Origin: Brevundimonas intermedia
Lineage (GTDB): Bacteria; Pseudomonadota; Alphaproteobacteria; Caulobacterales; Caulobacteraceae
NCBI RefSeq assembly: GCF_004614235.1
Contig: NZ_SPVH01000006.1
Coordinates: 806,001-870,000, forward strand
Length of the DNA: 64,000 nt
Reading direction: 5' to 3'
The notes under the pieces are model-generated. The model worked only from the letters and a program-made list of their open reading frames with translations. It ran no database searches and was not told the origin of the DNA. The first letter of the stretch is position 1; each line of letters opens with the position of its first letter. Shown piece by piece: positions 25,184-37,449 of the stretch. The translations under genes and the position numbers were made by a program.

Positions 25184-26179
25184 TCAGCGCGCCCGCATTG
25201 CCTCCAGCACCGCGCGCGCGGCACGGTCGGTCTCGGCCAGGGGATCGTAGGTCCAGCTGTCCAGCGTGCCGTCAAAGGGTTGCGTCGCGCCGCGTGATTG
25301 CAGGTCGTCGTGCAGGCGGGCGAACTTGTCGCCGGATTTTAGCGGAATCATCGGCAGGACGTGGACCGGCTTGCCGGTCGAGGCGGCCTCGGCGGCCATG
25401 TTGGCGCTGTCCTCGGTGACCAGCACATGGTCGGCGAAATGCAGGAAGCCGAACAGGGGGTTGTCGCCCGTTCCGTCCCATATCCAGCCGGGCAGGTCGG
25501 ACAGGCGCGCAGTCATGGCTGCCTTCGCCGCGTCCGGCGTGCGGCGCGAGAAGGTCAGCATCAGCGAGCCGCCCGACGCCCGCACGGCGTCCGCGATCTG
25601 GTCGCCCAAATCCGCCGCATGGGCCTCGGGCAGGTCGAAGGCCCTGGACTTGCCGCCGATCAGCACGGCGACGCGCGGGTGAGGCAGGGGGGCGATCCGG
25701 TCGGCGAATGCGGGCGCAGCCTCGGCGATCCGCTGCGGCGTTATGCGGTGGGGCGAGCCGGTGATCTCGAAGACATTGTCGCCCGACAGTTCGTCATGGG
25801 CGGGGGCCAAGATCAGGTCGTAGCGGTCGTTGGCCCAGCGCGGATCCTGGGTCTGGACGACGAAGGTCTTGCCGTCGCTCCAGGCCTTGACGCGGGTCGA
25901 GAGGGGTAGCGTAGCCCGGCCTGTGGCGATCCACAGGTCCGGCCACGGGCCAGCCAGAGGCGCGGACGCCAGCATGGCCGGGGTCTTCAACGCCGATGGC
26001 AGGCGGTCGAACAGCGGCCGCCAGCGGATGTGTTTGATCGCGATCTCGGCAGCGGTCAGGCGCTGGACGGCCTCGGCGAGGCCCAGCGCCTGGTTCTCGA
26101 TGCCGGCGCGGCCGTCGGAAACGACCCAGATGGAGAGGGGGCGCGCTGATGCCGCCCCCGCCGCCACTGTTACTTCCAC
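25184..26179 (-). CDS. ELM1/DUF1022 family protein (mitochondrial-fission ELM1-like)
   Basis: 331 residues, soluble. The start ([21 protein letters not shown]), the central [14 protein letters not shown] and [10 protein letters not shown], and the C-terminal [22 protein letters not shown] match the ELM1 family. This is a GT-B-like fold named after a plant organelle fission protein, with unknown function in bacteria; the C-terminal motif resembles nucleotide-sugar-binding loops. The GTG at 26179 lies inside the end of greA (10-base overlap), so translation is coupled to it. No ATG is available near the conserved start. Confidence 0.85.
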   Translation of the reverse strand: MEVTVAAGAASARPLSIWVVSDGRAGIENQALGLAEAVQRLTAAEIAIKHIRWRPLFDRLPSALKTPAMLASAPLAGPWPDLWIATGRATLPLSTRVKAWSDGKTFVVQTQDPRWANDRYDLILAPAHDELSGDNVFEITGSPHRITPQRIAEAAPAFADRIAPLPHPRVAVLIGGKSRAFDLPEAHAADLGDQIADAVRASGGSLMLTFSRRTPDAAKAAMTARLSDLPGWIWDGTGDNPLFGFLHFADHVLVTEDSANMAAEAASTGKPVHVLPMIPLKSGDKFARLHDDLQSRGATQPFDGTLDSWTYDPLAETDRAARAVLEAMRAR

Positions 26180-26643
26180 TCGACCTTGAGGATTTCATAG
26201 GCCTTCACGCCGCCGGGGGTGTTGACCTCGACGACGTCGCCGACCTCCTTGGAGATCATGGCGCGGGCGATGGGCGAGGCGATGGAGACCTTGCCCTTCT
26301 TCACGTCGGCTTCGTGCTCACCGACGATCTGATAGCGGGCCTCTTCCTCGGTGTCCTCGTCGACCACGGTGACTGTGGCGCCGAACTTGACCTGGCTGCC
26401 CGACAGTTTCGACACGTCGATAACCTGGGCGCGGCTGATCTTGTCCTCGATGTCCGCGATCTGGCCTTCGATCCAGCCCTGCCGCTCCTTGGCGGCATGG
26501 TATTCGGCGTTTTCAGACAGGTCGCCATGTTCGCGGGCCTCCGAAATGGCCGCGATGACGCTCGGCCTTTCGACCGACTTCAATTGCTTCAGTTGATCGT
26601 CGAGGACACGGTAGCCCTCGCCCGTCATCGGCACTTTTTCCAT
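26170..26643 (-). CDS. greA: Transcription elongation factor GreA
   Basis: 157 residues. It rescues backtracked RNA polymerase by stimulating cleavage of the transcript. The N-terminal coiled coil ([19 protein letters not shown]) carries the conserved acidic tip after [16 protein letters not shown], where the DLSENAEY motif holds the catalytic Asp and Glu. The C-terminal FKBP-like domain ends IGRAM-like ([18 protein letters not shown]). It is the first gene of a two-gene unit with the ELM1-like protein. Confidence 0.96.
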   Translation of the reverse strand: MEKVPMTGEGYRVLDDQLKQLKSVERPSVIAAISEAREHGDLSENAEYHAAKERQGWIEGQIADIEDKISRAQVIDVSKLSGSQVKFGATVTVVDEDTEEEARYQIVGEHEADVKKGKVSIASPIARAMISKEVGDVVEVNTPGGVKAYEILKVEWK

Positions 26644-26744
26644 TGGTGTCGTGATTTTTCTGGTTCGCCCGGAGACTGGAAAGACGCGAAGTAAGCATAC
26701 AAAAGGCCGCGGGGCGGGCGCGGCCGGGCATCAATACTAGGGTT

Positions 26745-26770
26745 TCCCGCTCAAGATTTCAAGAGCGGGA
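26745..26770. terminator. Hairpin between small membrane gene and greA
   Basis: TCCCGCTC and GAGCGGGA form an 8-bp perfect stem around a 10-base loop. It lies between two minus-strand genes, downstream of the small membrane protein. No clear T-run follows on either strand, so it may be a weak terminator or an mRNA-stabilising hairpin. Confidence 0.45.
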
Positions 26771-26789
26771 CCCCGAGCCGATGAAAACA

Positions 26790-26990
26790 TCAGGCTCGCG
26801 CGGGCGGTTCGGAATTGGGATCGCGGCGCAGGACGCCCTTGATCAGGCTGTACGCCAGCCAAGCGACGGCCGCGAGACCGGCCAGCATGAACAGGCCCGA
26901 GACAAGGGCGGCTCCTGCAGCCATGAAGGCCAGGATGAAGGCGACGGCCGCTGCAAGTCCGGCCACGATCTGAATGGTTTGAAGGCGCAT
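26790..26990 (-). CDS. Small two-helix membrane protein
   Basis: 66 residues with two hydrophobic helices (IVAGLAAAVAFILAFMAAGAAL and FMLAGLAAVAWLAYSLIKGVL) and a short charged C-terminal tail (RRDPNSEPPARA). No family is recognised. Its codon use fits the neighbours and the frame is clean, which supports a real gene. It lies about 150 bases upstream of greA on the same strand with a hairpin between them. Confidence 0.6.
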   Translation of the reverse strand: MRLQTIQIVAGLAAAVAFILAFMAAGAALVSGLFMLAGLAAVAWLAYSLIKGVLRRDPNSEPPARA

Positions 26991-27044
26991 GGCCTATCAA
27001 CGTCTTGGGCCACGCCGGGTTGCGTCGCCCCGATCACGATCCGA

Positions 27045-27710
27045 TCACGCGTAACTGTAGGGGCCGCCGCGCTCCAGGGCGCGCTGATAGGCGGGGCGGG
27101 CGTGGATGCGGGCCAGGAAGGCTTTCAGGCGGGGTTTCGTCGCGGCGTCGAATGCGCGGTCTGCGCCGGCCTCGACGGGGAAGCTCATCATGATGTCGGC
27201 GGCGGTGAACTGATCGCCCGCGAACCATTCGGAGCGGCCCAGTTCGTCCTCCCAGAAGCCGACGTGGGTCTTGAGCTGGGGATCGACGAAGCTGGTGAGG
27301 GCCTTGTTCGCGATGCTCTTGACCAGGGGCTTCAGCAGGGCCGGCGCACGGCGCGGCAGCATGCCGAACACCAGTTTCAGCAGCAGGGGCGGCATGGCCG
27401 ACCCTTCGGCATAATGCAGCCAGTAGGTGAAGCGACGACCGTCCTCGGTCCCCGCCGCCGGCCGCAGCCGTCCCTGGCCGTAGGTGTCCAGCAGATATTC
27501 GACGATGGCCCCGGTCTCGGCGACCTTGACCCCGCCGTCCTCGATCACCGGTGACTTTCCCAGCGGGTGGATGGCCAGCAGTTCGGGGGGAGCCAGGCGA
27601 TTGCCGGCGTTGCGCTCATAGCGGACGACCTCATAGTCCAGACCCAACTCTTCCAGCAGCCACAGGACGCGCTGCGAACGGCTGTCGTTCAGGTGGTGGA
27701 CTTTGATCAT
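27045..27710 (-). CDS. Glutathione S-transferase
   Basis: 221 residues. The N-terminal thioredoxin-like domain has HHLNDSRSQRVLWLLEELGL with a Ser in the catalytic position, the cis-Pro loop GKSPVIEDG, and the glutathione-contact ETGAIVEYLLDTYG. The all-helical C-terminal domain carries FAGDQFTAADIMMSFPVEA (N-capping box). It probably conjugates or reduces small electrophiles or peroxides; the substrate is unknown. The ATG at 27710 starts just before the first strand (MIKVHHL); a longer frame has no homology. Confidence 0.93.
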   Translation of the reverse strand: MIKVHHLNDSRSQRVLWLLEELGLDYEVVRYERNAGNRLAPPELLAIHPLGKSPVIEDGGVKVAETGAIVEYLLDTYGQGRLRPAAGTEDGRRFTYWLHYAEGSAMPPLLLKLVFGMLPRRAPALLKPLVKSIANKALTSFVDPQLKTHVGFWEDELGRSEWFAGDQFTAADIMMSFPVEAGADRAFDAATKPRLKAFLARIHARPAYQRALERGGPYSYA

Positions 27711-27758
27711 GGGTCGGCTCCAGGCGGCGAGGCGCAACTATTCGCATCGCCGCCCCAG

Positions 27759-27790
27759 AAGTCGAGGGGGAAGTCGAGGGGGAAGTCGAG
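27759..27790. repeat. Short tandem repeat, 12-bp unit
   Basis: AAGTCGAGGGGG occurs twice in full and once in part, in the gap between the GST gene and the next small gene. The unit keeps frame length but lies outside genes. It is probably replication slippage with no clear role. Confidence 0.7.
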
Positions 27791-27792
27791 CG

Positions 27793-28005
27793 CTATCGCG
27801 GACGACGACCGCTCCAGCGCGCGCGCGGCTCGGGCGCAGGCTTGGGCGTGACCTGGGGCTTGGCGCCTTCGCGACGGTTGCGCCACACCTCATAGGCCAG
27901 GGTGGCCAGGGCGAGCTTGCCGGCATGGCGACCGGCGACGCGCCGACCGCCCTTGGACAGCAGCAGGCCGCCGAGCATGGGAACGAGTTTGTGCAGACGG
28001 GACAT
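27793..28005 (-). CDS. Small basic protein of unknown function
   Basis: 70 residues. The first half could form an amphipathic or membrane-associated helix (LVPMLGGLLLSKGGRR, LALATLAYEVWRN). The tail is Arg/Pro-rich (PAPEPRARWSGRRPR). AAAGGAG lies eight bases before the ATG, an unusually strong ribosome site for this window, which supports a real, well-translated gene. No family is recognised. Confidence 0.65.
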   Translation of the reverse strand: MSRLHKLVPMLGGLLLSKGGRRVAGRHAGKLALATLAYEVWRNRREGAKPQVTPKPAPEPRARWSGRRPR

Positions 28006-28132
28006 GGTTGATCTCCTTTGGCGGCTTAACGCGCCGTCTGGCGTCGCGGTTCGCCCTGCGACGACATGAACTGAAGATCGCCGACAGAAGGTTTGGCGCG
28101 CGCGCCGCGAAAAGCGGTGCTAGCTCTGGTTT

Positions 28133-29434
28133 ATGAGCCAATCTCGCATCGCCGCCTTCTTCACCTCGTTGAGCTTCTTCGTCATCGCCGCCCTGGTCGC
28201 GGGGGTGGTCGTCGGGGCCCTGGCGCAGGGGACGCAGGCGTCGTGGCTGACTGGATCGCTGGGGGTGGTCGAAAGCCTGGGCCAGGTCTGGCTGAATGCG
28301 CTGCGCATGACGGTCATTCCCCTGGTGTTCAGCCTGCTGGTGACCGGCATCGTCTCCATCGCCGACGCCGCCGCGACGGGGCGAATCGCCGTGCGGTCGC
28401 TGGTGGTGTTCGGCGTGCTGCTGGTCGGGGCCACCGTCTATGCGATCCTGGCGGGGCTGGGCCTGCTGGCAGTCTGGCCCATCGATCCGGAGGCGGGCAG
28501 GGGGCTGCTGGCCGGCGTGACGACCGAATCGCTGACGACCGTGGGCGAGGCGGCGCGGACCGACGGCCTGCGCGCCTTCCTGGCCAGCCTGGCGCCGGCG
28601 AATGTGATCAAGGCGGCGGCGGACGACGGGGTGTTGGCGGTCGTGGTCTTCGCCGTCGCCTTCGGTTTCGCCGCGACCCGGATCAAGACGGAGTTGCGCC
28701 GGCCCCTGGCGGGCTTCTTCGAGGCGGTGGCCGAGACCATGGTTGTGATCGTCCACTGGGTGCTGCTGGCCGCGCCGTTCGGCGTGTTCGCCCTGGCGCT
28801 GGGCGTGGGCTTGCGGGCCGGGCTGGGGGTGGCGGGGACGCTGGCCCACTATGTCGCCATCGTCTGCCTGAGCCAGATCGGCCTGATCCTGATCATCTAT
28901 GTCGTCGCCATCGTCTGGGGGCGGATTTCGCTGGCCCGGTTCGCCCGCGCCGTGGCCCCGGCCCAGGTCGTCGCCGTCTCGACCCAGTCTTCGCTCGCCA
29001 GCCTGCCGGTCATGATCGAGCGGGCGCGCGACTGGCTGGGCGTGCCCCAGACCTCGGCGGGTCTGGTCCTGCCGCTGGCGGTGGCGGTGTTTCGCATCAC
29101 CAGCCCGGTCGCGAACCTGGCGGTCTGCCTCTATGTGGCGCAGCTGCACGGGGTGGAACTCAGCCTCGGCGTGCTGATCGCGGGCGGTCTGACGGCCATC
29201 GCCGTGTCGATCGCCTCGGTCGGCCTGCCCGGTCAGGTCAGCTTCTTCGCCGCCATCGGCCCCATCTGCCTGGCCATGGGCCTGCCGCTAGGGGTGCTGC
29301 CGCTGTTGCTGGCGGTCGAGGTCATCCCCGACATCTTCCGCACCGTCGGCAACGTCACCGCCGACCTGGCCGCGACCCGGATCGTGGCGGGCGAGGATGG
29401 GGAGGATAAAGCCGACACAGAAGTCAGGGGATAG
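28133..29434 (+). CDS. Dicarboxylate/amino acid:cation symporter (SDF/DAACS family), variant
   Basis: 433 residues with eight main helices and two re-entrant hairpins, as in the GltPh/DctA fold. HP1 keeps a recognisable serine motif (STQSSLASLPV). TM8 keeps DIFRTVGNVTADLAATRIV, matching the substrate-binding Asp and Asn positions. The usual NMDGT of TM7 is replaced by FRITSPVANL, so sodium coupling or substrate choice may differ from classical members. It is followed two bases later by an exported esterase gene and is probably co-transcribed with it. Confidence 0.88.
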   Translation: MSQSRIAAFFTSLSFFVIAALVAGVVVGALAQGTQASWLTGSLGVVESLGQVWLNALRMTVIPLVFSLLVTGIVSIADAAATGRIAVRSLVVFGVLLVGATVYAILAGLGLLAVWPIDPEAGRGLLAGVTTESLTTVGEAARTDGLRAFLASLAPANVIKAAADDGVLAVVVFAVAFGFAATRIKTELRRPLAGFFEAVAETMVVIVHWVLLAAPFGVFALALGVGLRAGLGVAGTLAHYVAIVCLSQIGLILIIYVVAIVWGRISLARFARAVAPAQVVAVSTQSSLASLPVMIERARDWLGVPQTSAGLVLPLAVAVFRITSPVANLAVCLYVAQLHGVELSLGVLIAGGLTAIAVSIASVGLPGQVSFFAAIGPICLAMGLPLGVLPLLLAVEVIPDIFRTVGNVTADLAATRIVAGEDGEDKADTEVRG

Positions 29435-29436
29435 GT

Positions 29437-30519
29437 ATGCGCGTATCAAAGGGATGGGCGACGCTGGTCGCCGCCGTGCTGGTCTTGGCTGCGGGAGGCC
29501 AAACCTTCGCCCAGACGACCGAGCCTATGCCGGTCAATGTCGGCGGGCGGGTGATCCGGGACGCAGATCATGGGCTGAGGTTCGGCTGGCCGGGCGTCTA
29601 TTTCGAGAGCCGGTTCAACGGAACGGGCGTGCGGGTGCGTTTCGATGCGCCGGGCGAATATCTGCGACTGCTGGTGGACGGCGAGGAGAAGGCGGCGTTT
29701 CGCGGTGCGGGGCGCATGGACCTGGCGCTGGAAGATCTGACGGCCGGGGACCATGTCGTTCGGTTGGAAAAACAGAGCGAGAGCCAGACGGGCGGCGGGC
29801 GTTTGCTGGGCTTCTTCCCAGTGGGTGCGACGACGCCCCTGCCGGCGCCCGCCCGATCGCGCCAGATCGAGTTCATCGGCGATTCCTACACCGTCGGCTA
29901 TGGCGACCTCTCGATGGGTCGGTCTTGCACGGCCGAGGAAATCCACGCCTGGACGGATACCCAGAGCGCCTTTGGACCCAGGGTCGCGCGCCGGTTCGAC
30001 GCCGACTATCGGATCAACGCCTATTCCGGTTACGGCGTGGTGCGGAACTATGGCGGCAGGGATGCGGGGCAGAGCCTGCCCGTCCTCTATCCCCGCCTAA
30101 AGCCGGATGACGCCACGGCGGCTGTGGGCGACGACAGCTGGCGGCCGGAATTCATCGTCATCAACCTGGGCACCAACGATTTTTCGACCCCGCTGGCGGC
30201 GGGGGAAGCCTGGGCCGACGAGGCGGCTCTGCGCGACGCCTATCGCCGGCGCTATGTCGCCTTCGTAAAGGATTTGCACAGGACGCAGCCGCAGGCGCGG
30301 TTCATCCTGATGGGGTCGGACAGCTTCGGCGCCGATGTCGAACAGGTCGCCGCCGTCGTGAACGCCGAGACGCCGGGACTGACCACGCCGGTGCGGTTCG
30401 GCGGCCTGGACCTGCAGGCGTGCGACTGGCACCCGTCCCAGGCCGATCATGTGCGACTGGCGACACTGGTCGAGGGCGTGATCGCAACCCTGGACAGCGA
30501 GTGGCGGCCCGCGCCCTAG
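29437..30519 (+). CDS. Exported SGNH hydrolase, CE2-like (acetylxylan esterase type)
   Basis: 360 residues with a signal peptide (cleavage near QTFAQ). An N-terminal beta domain (GVYFESRFNGTGVRVRFDA, EYLRLLVDGEE) precedes the SGNH catalytic domain. Catalytic Ser is in EFIGDSYTVGYG, the oxyanion Gly/Asn in VINLGTNDFS, and the Asp/His in CDWHPSQADH. This two-domain order is that of carbohydrate esterase family 2, which removes acetyl groups from xylan or other polysaccharides. It acts outside the cytoplasm and may supply products to the preceding transporter. Confidence 0.9.
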   Translation: MRVSKGWATLVAAVLVLAAGGQTFAQTTEPMPVNVGGRVIRDADHGLRFGWPGVYFESRFNGTGVRVRFDAPGEYLRLLVDGEEKAAFRGAGRMDLALEDLTAGDHVVRLEKQSESQTGGGRLLGFFPVGATTPLPAPARSRQIEFIGDSYTVGYGDLSMGRSCTAEEIHAWTDTQSAFGPRVARRFDADYRINAYSGYGVVRNYGGRDAGQSLPVLYPRLKPDDATAAVGDDSWRPEFIVINLGTNDFSTPLAAGEAWADEAALRDAYRRRYVAFVKDLHRTQPQARFILMGSDSFGADVEQVAAVVNAETPGLTTPVRFGGLDLQACDWHPSQADHVRLATLVEGVIATLDSEWRPAP

Positions 30520-30531
30520 CCGACCCTGAGT

Positions 30532-30816
30532 TCAGAGCACGACCCAGGCCGCGCCCGCCGCCAGCAGGATCAGGTGGAGGAGGACGACTAGGCCGAACTG
30601 CGTCCTGAACGGCTCCTTGCGCGTCTTGTGGCGCAGCAGATGCTGACACATCCAGGCGCCCAGGCCGCCGATCAGGCCAAACAGCAGCAGGGTCGCCTCC
30701 GGCGTGCGCCACAGGCCCGCGCGCGCCCTCTGCTTGTCCCTGGCGAAGGCGGCGAACCCTAACACTTCGGCGCACAGGATGGCGATCAGCGCAATGTCGA
30801 GATTGGAGATCGGCAT
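30532..30816 (-). CDS. DUF1294 family membrane protein
   Basis: 94 residues. The conserved FAAFARDKQRARAGLWRTPE, LLFGLIGGLGAWMCQHLLRHKT and KEPFRTQF define DUF1294, a small bacterial membrane family of unknown function with three hydrophobic helices. In other bacteria the domain is often fused to a cold-shock domain; here it stands alone. It is convergent with the CE2-like esterase gene. Confidence 0.88.
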   Translation of the reverse strand: MPISNLDIALIAILCAEVLGFAAFARDKQRARAGLWRTPEATLLLFGLIGGLGAWMCQHLLRHKTRKEPFRTQFGLVVLLHLILLAAGAAWVVL

Positions 30817-30880
30817 GTCCCTGGCTTTCGGCCGCTACGCATTCGCAGCGTGTGGCCGAAAGCCGGAGATTTCGTCAACG

Positions 30881-34180
<3,300 letters not shown>

Positions 34181-34205
34181 CGCCAGCTCTTCTTCTTATT
34201 GAACG

Positions 34206-34520
34206 CTAATGGGTCACGACCGCGCAGTCCCAGCCGTCGTAGTCCAGCTGAAACGCTGCGGCCCAGGTCTGCATCATGGCGGAGGTCGCGGCGAACGACG
34301 CCTCGTCCACCGCCATGGTGGTCTCAAGTGTGGTGGAGTCGTCGGCGCCGCCGGTCAGGAAGCCGGCGCGACGCGCGACCTCGTTCAGGTCGCCGTGGTC
34401 GCCTTCGCCATAGAAGTAGAATCGCGTGTGACGCGGGGTCACGCCGCTGTCGCCCTGTTCGGCCAGCGCCGCGCGCACCATGGCGTCGCGTTCGTCATGA
34501 CTGATGTCCGAGGCGTCCAA
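34206..34520 (-). CDS. RraB-like ribonuclease E inhibitor domain protein
   Basis: 104 residues. The pattern (ALAEQGDSGVTPRHTRFYFYGEG, then a helix, and a closing FQLDYDGWDCAVVTH) resembles the RraB family. In E. coli RraB binds RNase E and reduces its activity. Similarity is moderate and the role here is inferred. The start given is a TTG with GAAGGA about a dozen bases upstream; an ATG 13 codons later is equally possible. It is directly upstream of carB. Confidence 0.7.
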   Translation of the reverse strand: MDASDISHDERDAMVRAALAEQGDSGVTPRHTRFYFYGEGDHGDLNEVARRAGFLTGGADDSTTLETTMAVDEASFAATSAMMQTWAAAFQLDYDGWDCAVVTH

Positions 34521-34646
34521 GGGGCTGCGTCGTCCTTCGTTCTCTACGCGCGCGAGAAGTCCCCGCAGAGCCTGGCCCTGCGACGCTCACGTCTGCTTGT
34601 CGGTTAAGCGGCCCGTTTAGAGAGGGAGGGGCGGGGGGGCAAGACC

Positions 34647-35348
34647 TTATGCGTCCGCGCTCGCCGCGATCCAGTCGGGCAGTTCGCCGATGCGGGCCAG
34701 GGAGACGTAGCGGGGCTCGTTCACGGGGGCGTCGGCCAGTTCGTGGGCCCAGGTGACGTGGTAGGGGATGTGGACGCCGAAGGCGCCGGCGGCGATGGCA
34801 GGCAGGACGTCGGACTTCATCGAATTGCCGGCCATGACGGCGTCGGCGGGACCTGTTCCGTGGCGGTTGAAGACGCGGTCGTAGGTGGCGCGGTCCTTCT
34901 CGGACACGATCTCGACGGCGCTGAACCGGTCGCCAAGGCCCGAGGCGGCCAGCTTGCGTTCCTGGTCCAGCAGGTCGCCCTTGGTGATCAGGACCAGGCG
35001 GTATTTCTCGGACAGTTCGGCGATGACCTCGTCCACGCCGGGCAGGGTCTCGACGGGGTGGGCCAGCATCTCGCGGCCGGCCGCCAGGATCTCGCGCACG
35101 ACATGGGGCGGGGCCTCGCCGCCCGTCAGCTCCATCGCCGTCTCGATCATCGACAGGGTGAAGCCCTTCACACCATAACCATAGAGGCGCAGGTTGCGCT
35201 GTTCGGTCTCGGCGAGACGCGCCTCGATGGTCGGCGTGTCGCCGTGATCGGCCAGCAGATCGACGAACCGCGCATGGGTCAGGCGGAAGATCGTCTCGTT
35301 GTGCCAAAGGGTGTCGTCGGCATCGAGGCCGACCGTGGTGATGCTCAT
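34647..35348 (-). CDS. HAD-superfamily hydrolase
   Basis: 233 residues. The nucleophile motif DADDTLW, the motif II threonine LITKGD and motif III/IV (EIVSEKD, VMAGNSMKSDVLPAIAAG) define a subclass I HAD phosphatase of the YjjG-like type. The substrate is unknown; such enzymes often clear phosphorylated sugars, nucleotides or damaged metabolites. It is divergent from the SDR gene, with about 40 bases between the starts. Confidence 0.92.
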   Translation of the reverse strand: MSITTVGLDADDTLWHNETIFRLTHARFVDLLADHGDTPTIEARLAETEQRNLRLYGYGVKGFTLSMIETAMELTGGEAPPHVVREILAAGREMLAHPVETLPGVDEVIAELSEKYRLVLITKGDLLDQERKLAASGLGDRFSAVEIVSEKDRATYDRVFNRHGTGPADAVMAGNSMKSDVLPAIAAGAFGVHIPYHVTWAHELADAPVNEPRYVSLARIGELPDWIAASADA

Positions 35349-35389
35349 GCCGCGCCCCTATCATGGGATGAATGCGGAGGGGAGACGCG

Positions 35390-36100
35390 ATGAACGGATC
35401 GGCAGTGGTGATCGGGGCGACGGGCGGCATCGGCCGGGCGATGGTCGAACGGATCGTGAGCGGCGGAGCGTTCGAGACGGTCTGGGCCGCGTCGCGGTCG
35501 GGCGCGGACGTGGCGGGCGCGCAAGGCCTGGCTGCCGATCTGGAGGAGGAGGCTGGGCTGGCCCGCGCCGCCGAACGGATCGGCCAGGGGGCGGCGCCGA
35601 CCCTGATCGTGGTCGCGACCGGCGTGCTGCACGACGGGTTTCAGCCGGAGCGCAGTCTGCGCCAGCTCGATGCGGATCACATGCTGCGGGACTACCGGGT
35701 CAACGCCGTCGGACCGGCGCTGGCGGCCAAGCACCTGTTGCCATTGATGCCGCGGGATCGGCGGGCGGTGTTTGCGGCCCTGTCGGCGCGGGGGGGGTCG
35801 ATTTCTGACAATCGGCTGGGCGGCTGGCACGCGTATCGTGCATCCAAGGCGGCGCTGAACATGATCCTGCGCAATCTGGCGATCGAGATGGGGCGCAGCC
35901 ACCCGCAGGCGGTGATCGCCGGCTTGCATCCCGGCACGGTGGACACGGGTCTGAGCGCGCCGTTCCAGAAGGGGGTGGCCGAGGGGCGGCTGTTCACGGC
36001 CGACCATTCCGCAGAGCGGCTGCTGGCGGTTCTGTCGGGCCTGACGCCGGCCGACAGCGGCGGTGTCTTCGCCTGGGACGGGGCGCGGGTGCCGGAATGA
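35390..36100 (+). CDS. Short-chain dehydrogenase/reductase, C-factor-like
   Basis: 236 residues of Rossmann-fold SDR. The cofactor loop is VIGATGGIGRAMVER, the catalytic Tyr and Lys are in WHAYRASKAALNM, and PGTVDTGLSAPF follows. The general pattern (NaxGP replaced by NAVGPALAAKHLLP) matches the C-factor/CsgA-like SDR group. The substrate is unknown. GGAGGGGAG six bases before the ATG at 35390 fixes the start over an ATG six codons earlier. It may share a transcript with the S41 protease gene 52 bases on. Confidence 0.9.
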   Translation: MNGSAVVIGATGGIGRAMVERIVSGGAFETVWAASRSGADVAGAQGLAADLEEEAGLARAAERIGQGAAPTLIVVATGVLHDGFQPERSLRQLDADHMLRDYRVNAVGPALAAKHLLPLMPRDRRAVFAALSARGGSISDNRLGGWHAYRASKAALNMILRNLAIEMGRSHPQAVIAGLHPGTVDTGLSAPFQKGVAEGRLFTADHSAERLLAVLSGLTPADSGGVFAWDGARVPE

Positions 36101-36152
36101 CGCGCCAATAACGCGCAGTCGTGACTTGAGCCAAAGGGGCGTCTGGCGTCAG

Positions 36153-37448
36153 ATGCCGTCCATGCGCGTCAGAGTTTCCGTCCGGCTTTTCAGCCTCTTG
36201 TTGCTCGGCCTGCCGTTGAGCGGGCCGGCAGCGGCCCAGCCGGCCGGCGCTACTGTGTCTATCCAGTCCATGGCCGCGCCCCAGACGCGAGACCGCGCGC
36301 GCCTGAACCAGCGGGTGTTCGACCGGGTGTGGAGCGAGGTCCGGCGCGGCTATTACGACCCGACCCTGCACGGCGTGGACTGGAATGCGGCGCGGGTGCA
36401 GTTCCGGCCCCAGGCCTTGGCGGCGACCGACGAGCGGGGGCTGTATCGGGTCATCAACGTGATGCTCGATTTGCTGGACGACGGGCACGCCGCCGCCAGT
36501 CCGCCGGCTGCGGTTCGGCGCCAAGAGGCCCAGTTCGCGCGGCGCGCCGTCATGGGCCTGACGTTGATGCGGGGCGAGACGCCCGACGACTGGACCGTCG
36601 AACGCATCCGGCCCGGTTCGCCGGCCGAGGAGGCGGGGGTGCAACTGGGCTGGTCGCTGAACTCGGTCGATGGTCGGCCCTGGGGGCCGGATGTCGAGAC
36701 GCACGAAGGACAGCCGGTGCGACTGGTCCTGACGGACGAGAAAGGCCAGCGGCACGAGACCGCCCTGACCCCGCGCGTGATGGACGCGGTCGAGCCGTTC
36801 ACGGCGGACAAGTCACGACCGGGCGTGCTGGTCCTGCGGGTCGAGCAGTTCGACAAGGGGCTGGGCGCGTGGATGGGCAGCGAGTTGGAAGGCCTGCCGG
36901 CCGATATCGACGTGGTGCTGGACCTGCGCGGCAATCCGGGTGGTCGTTTGATGGAGGCCGAGGCCGTCCTGACCTGTTTCCTGCCCGCCAATCAGGCCTG
37001 GGCCACGCGGCGGGGACGCAGCGGCCGGGCGGTGGTGCTGCGGGCGGCGGGCGACTGCGGCGATCGACGCGATCCCTTGGCGAACGACGTCGCGGTGCTG
37101 GTGGACCAGGGCAGTCGCAGCGCGGCGGAACTGACGCCGGCGGCCCTGCAGGAGGCGCGGCGCGGGATCGTGGTCGGCGAGAAGACGGGGGGATCGGTCC
37201 TGATCGCGCAGGAGACCAACCTGCCCGACGGTGGGAAGCTGACGCTCAGCCGGGCGGACTTCGTGACCTCGGGCGGCATGCGGCTGGAGAAGCGGGGCGT
37301 CACGCCCGACATCGCCGCGCCGCGCACCGTGGCCCAGCGCCGCGCCGGCGACGACCCCGCGCTGGAGGCCGCCATCGCCGCGCTTCAGGCGGAGGATCGG
37401 GATAACCCAGATAGGGCCAGGGCCGACACCCCCGCCAGCGGCATCTAG
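36153..37448 (+). CDS. Exported S41-family (C-terminal processing) protease
   Basis: 431 residues. A signal peptide (LFSLLLLGLPLSGPAAAQ) is followed by a helical N-domain, a PDZ-like segment (WTVERIRPGSPAEEAGVQLGW) and the S41 catalytic domain. DVVLDLRGNPGG precedes the core. The Ser lies in LVDQGSRSAAELTPAALQ and the Lys in VVGEKTGGSVLIAQE, giving the usual Ser-Lys pair. It probably processes periplasmic proteins at their C-termini. The start is uncertain between ATG 36153 and ATG 36162; neither has a strong ribosome site. Confidence 0.9.
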   Translation: MPSMRVRVSVRLFSLLLLGLPLSGPAAAQPAGATVSIQSMAAPQTRDRARLNQRVFDRVWSEVRRGYYDPTLHGVDWNAARVQFRPQALAATDERGLYRVINVMLDLLDDGHAAASPPAAVRRQEAQFARRAVMGLTLMRGETPDDWTVERIRPGSPAEEAGVQLGWSLNSVDGRPWGPDVETHEGQPVRLVLTDEKGQRHETALTPRVMDAVEPFTADKSRPGVLVLRVEQFDKGLGAWMGSELEGLPADIDVVLDLRGNPGGRLMEAEAVLTCFLPANQAWATRRGRSGRAVVLRAAGDCGDRRDPLANDVAVLVDQGSRSAAELTPAALQEARRGIVVGEKTGGSVLIAQETNLPDGGKLTLSRADFVTSGGMRLEKRGVTPDIAAPRTVAQRRAGDDPALEAAIAALQAEDRDNPDRARADTPASGI

Positions 37449-37449
37449 A

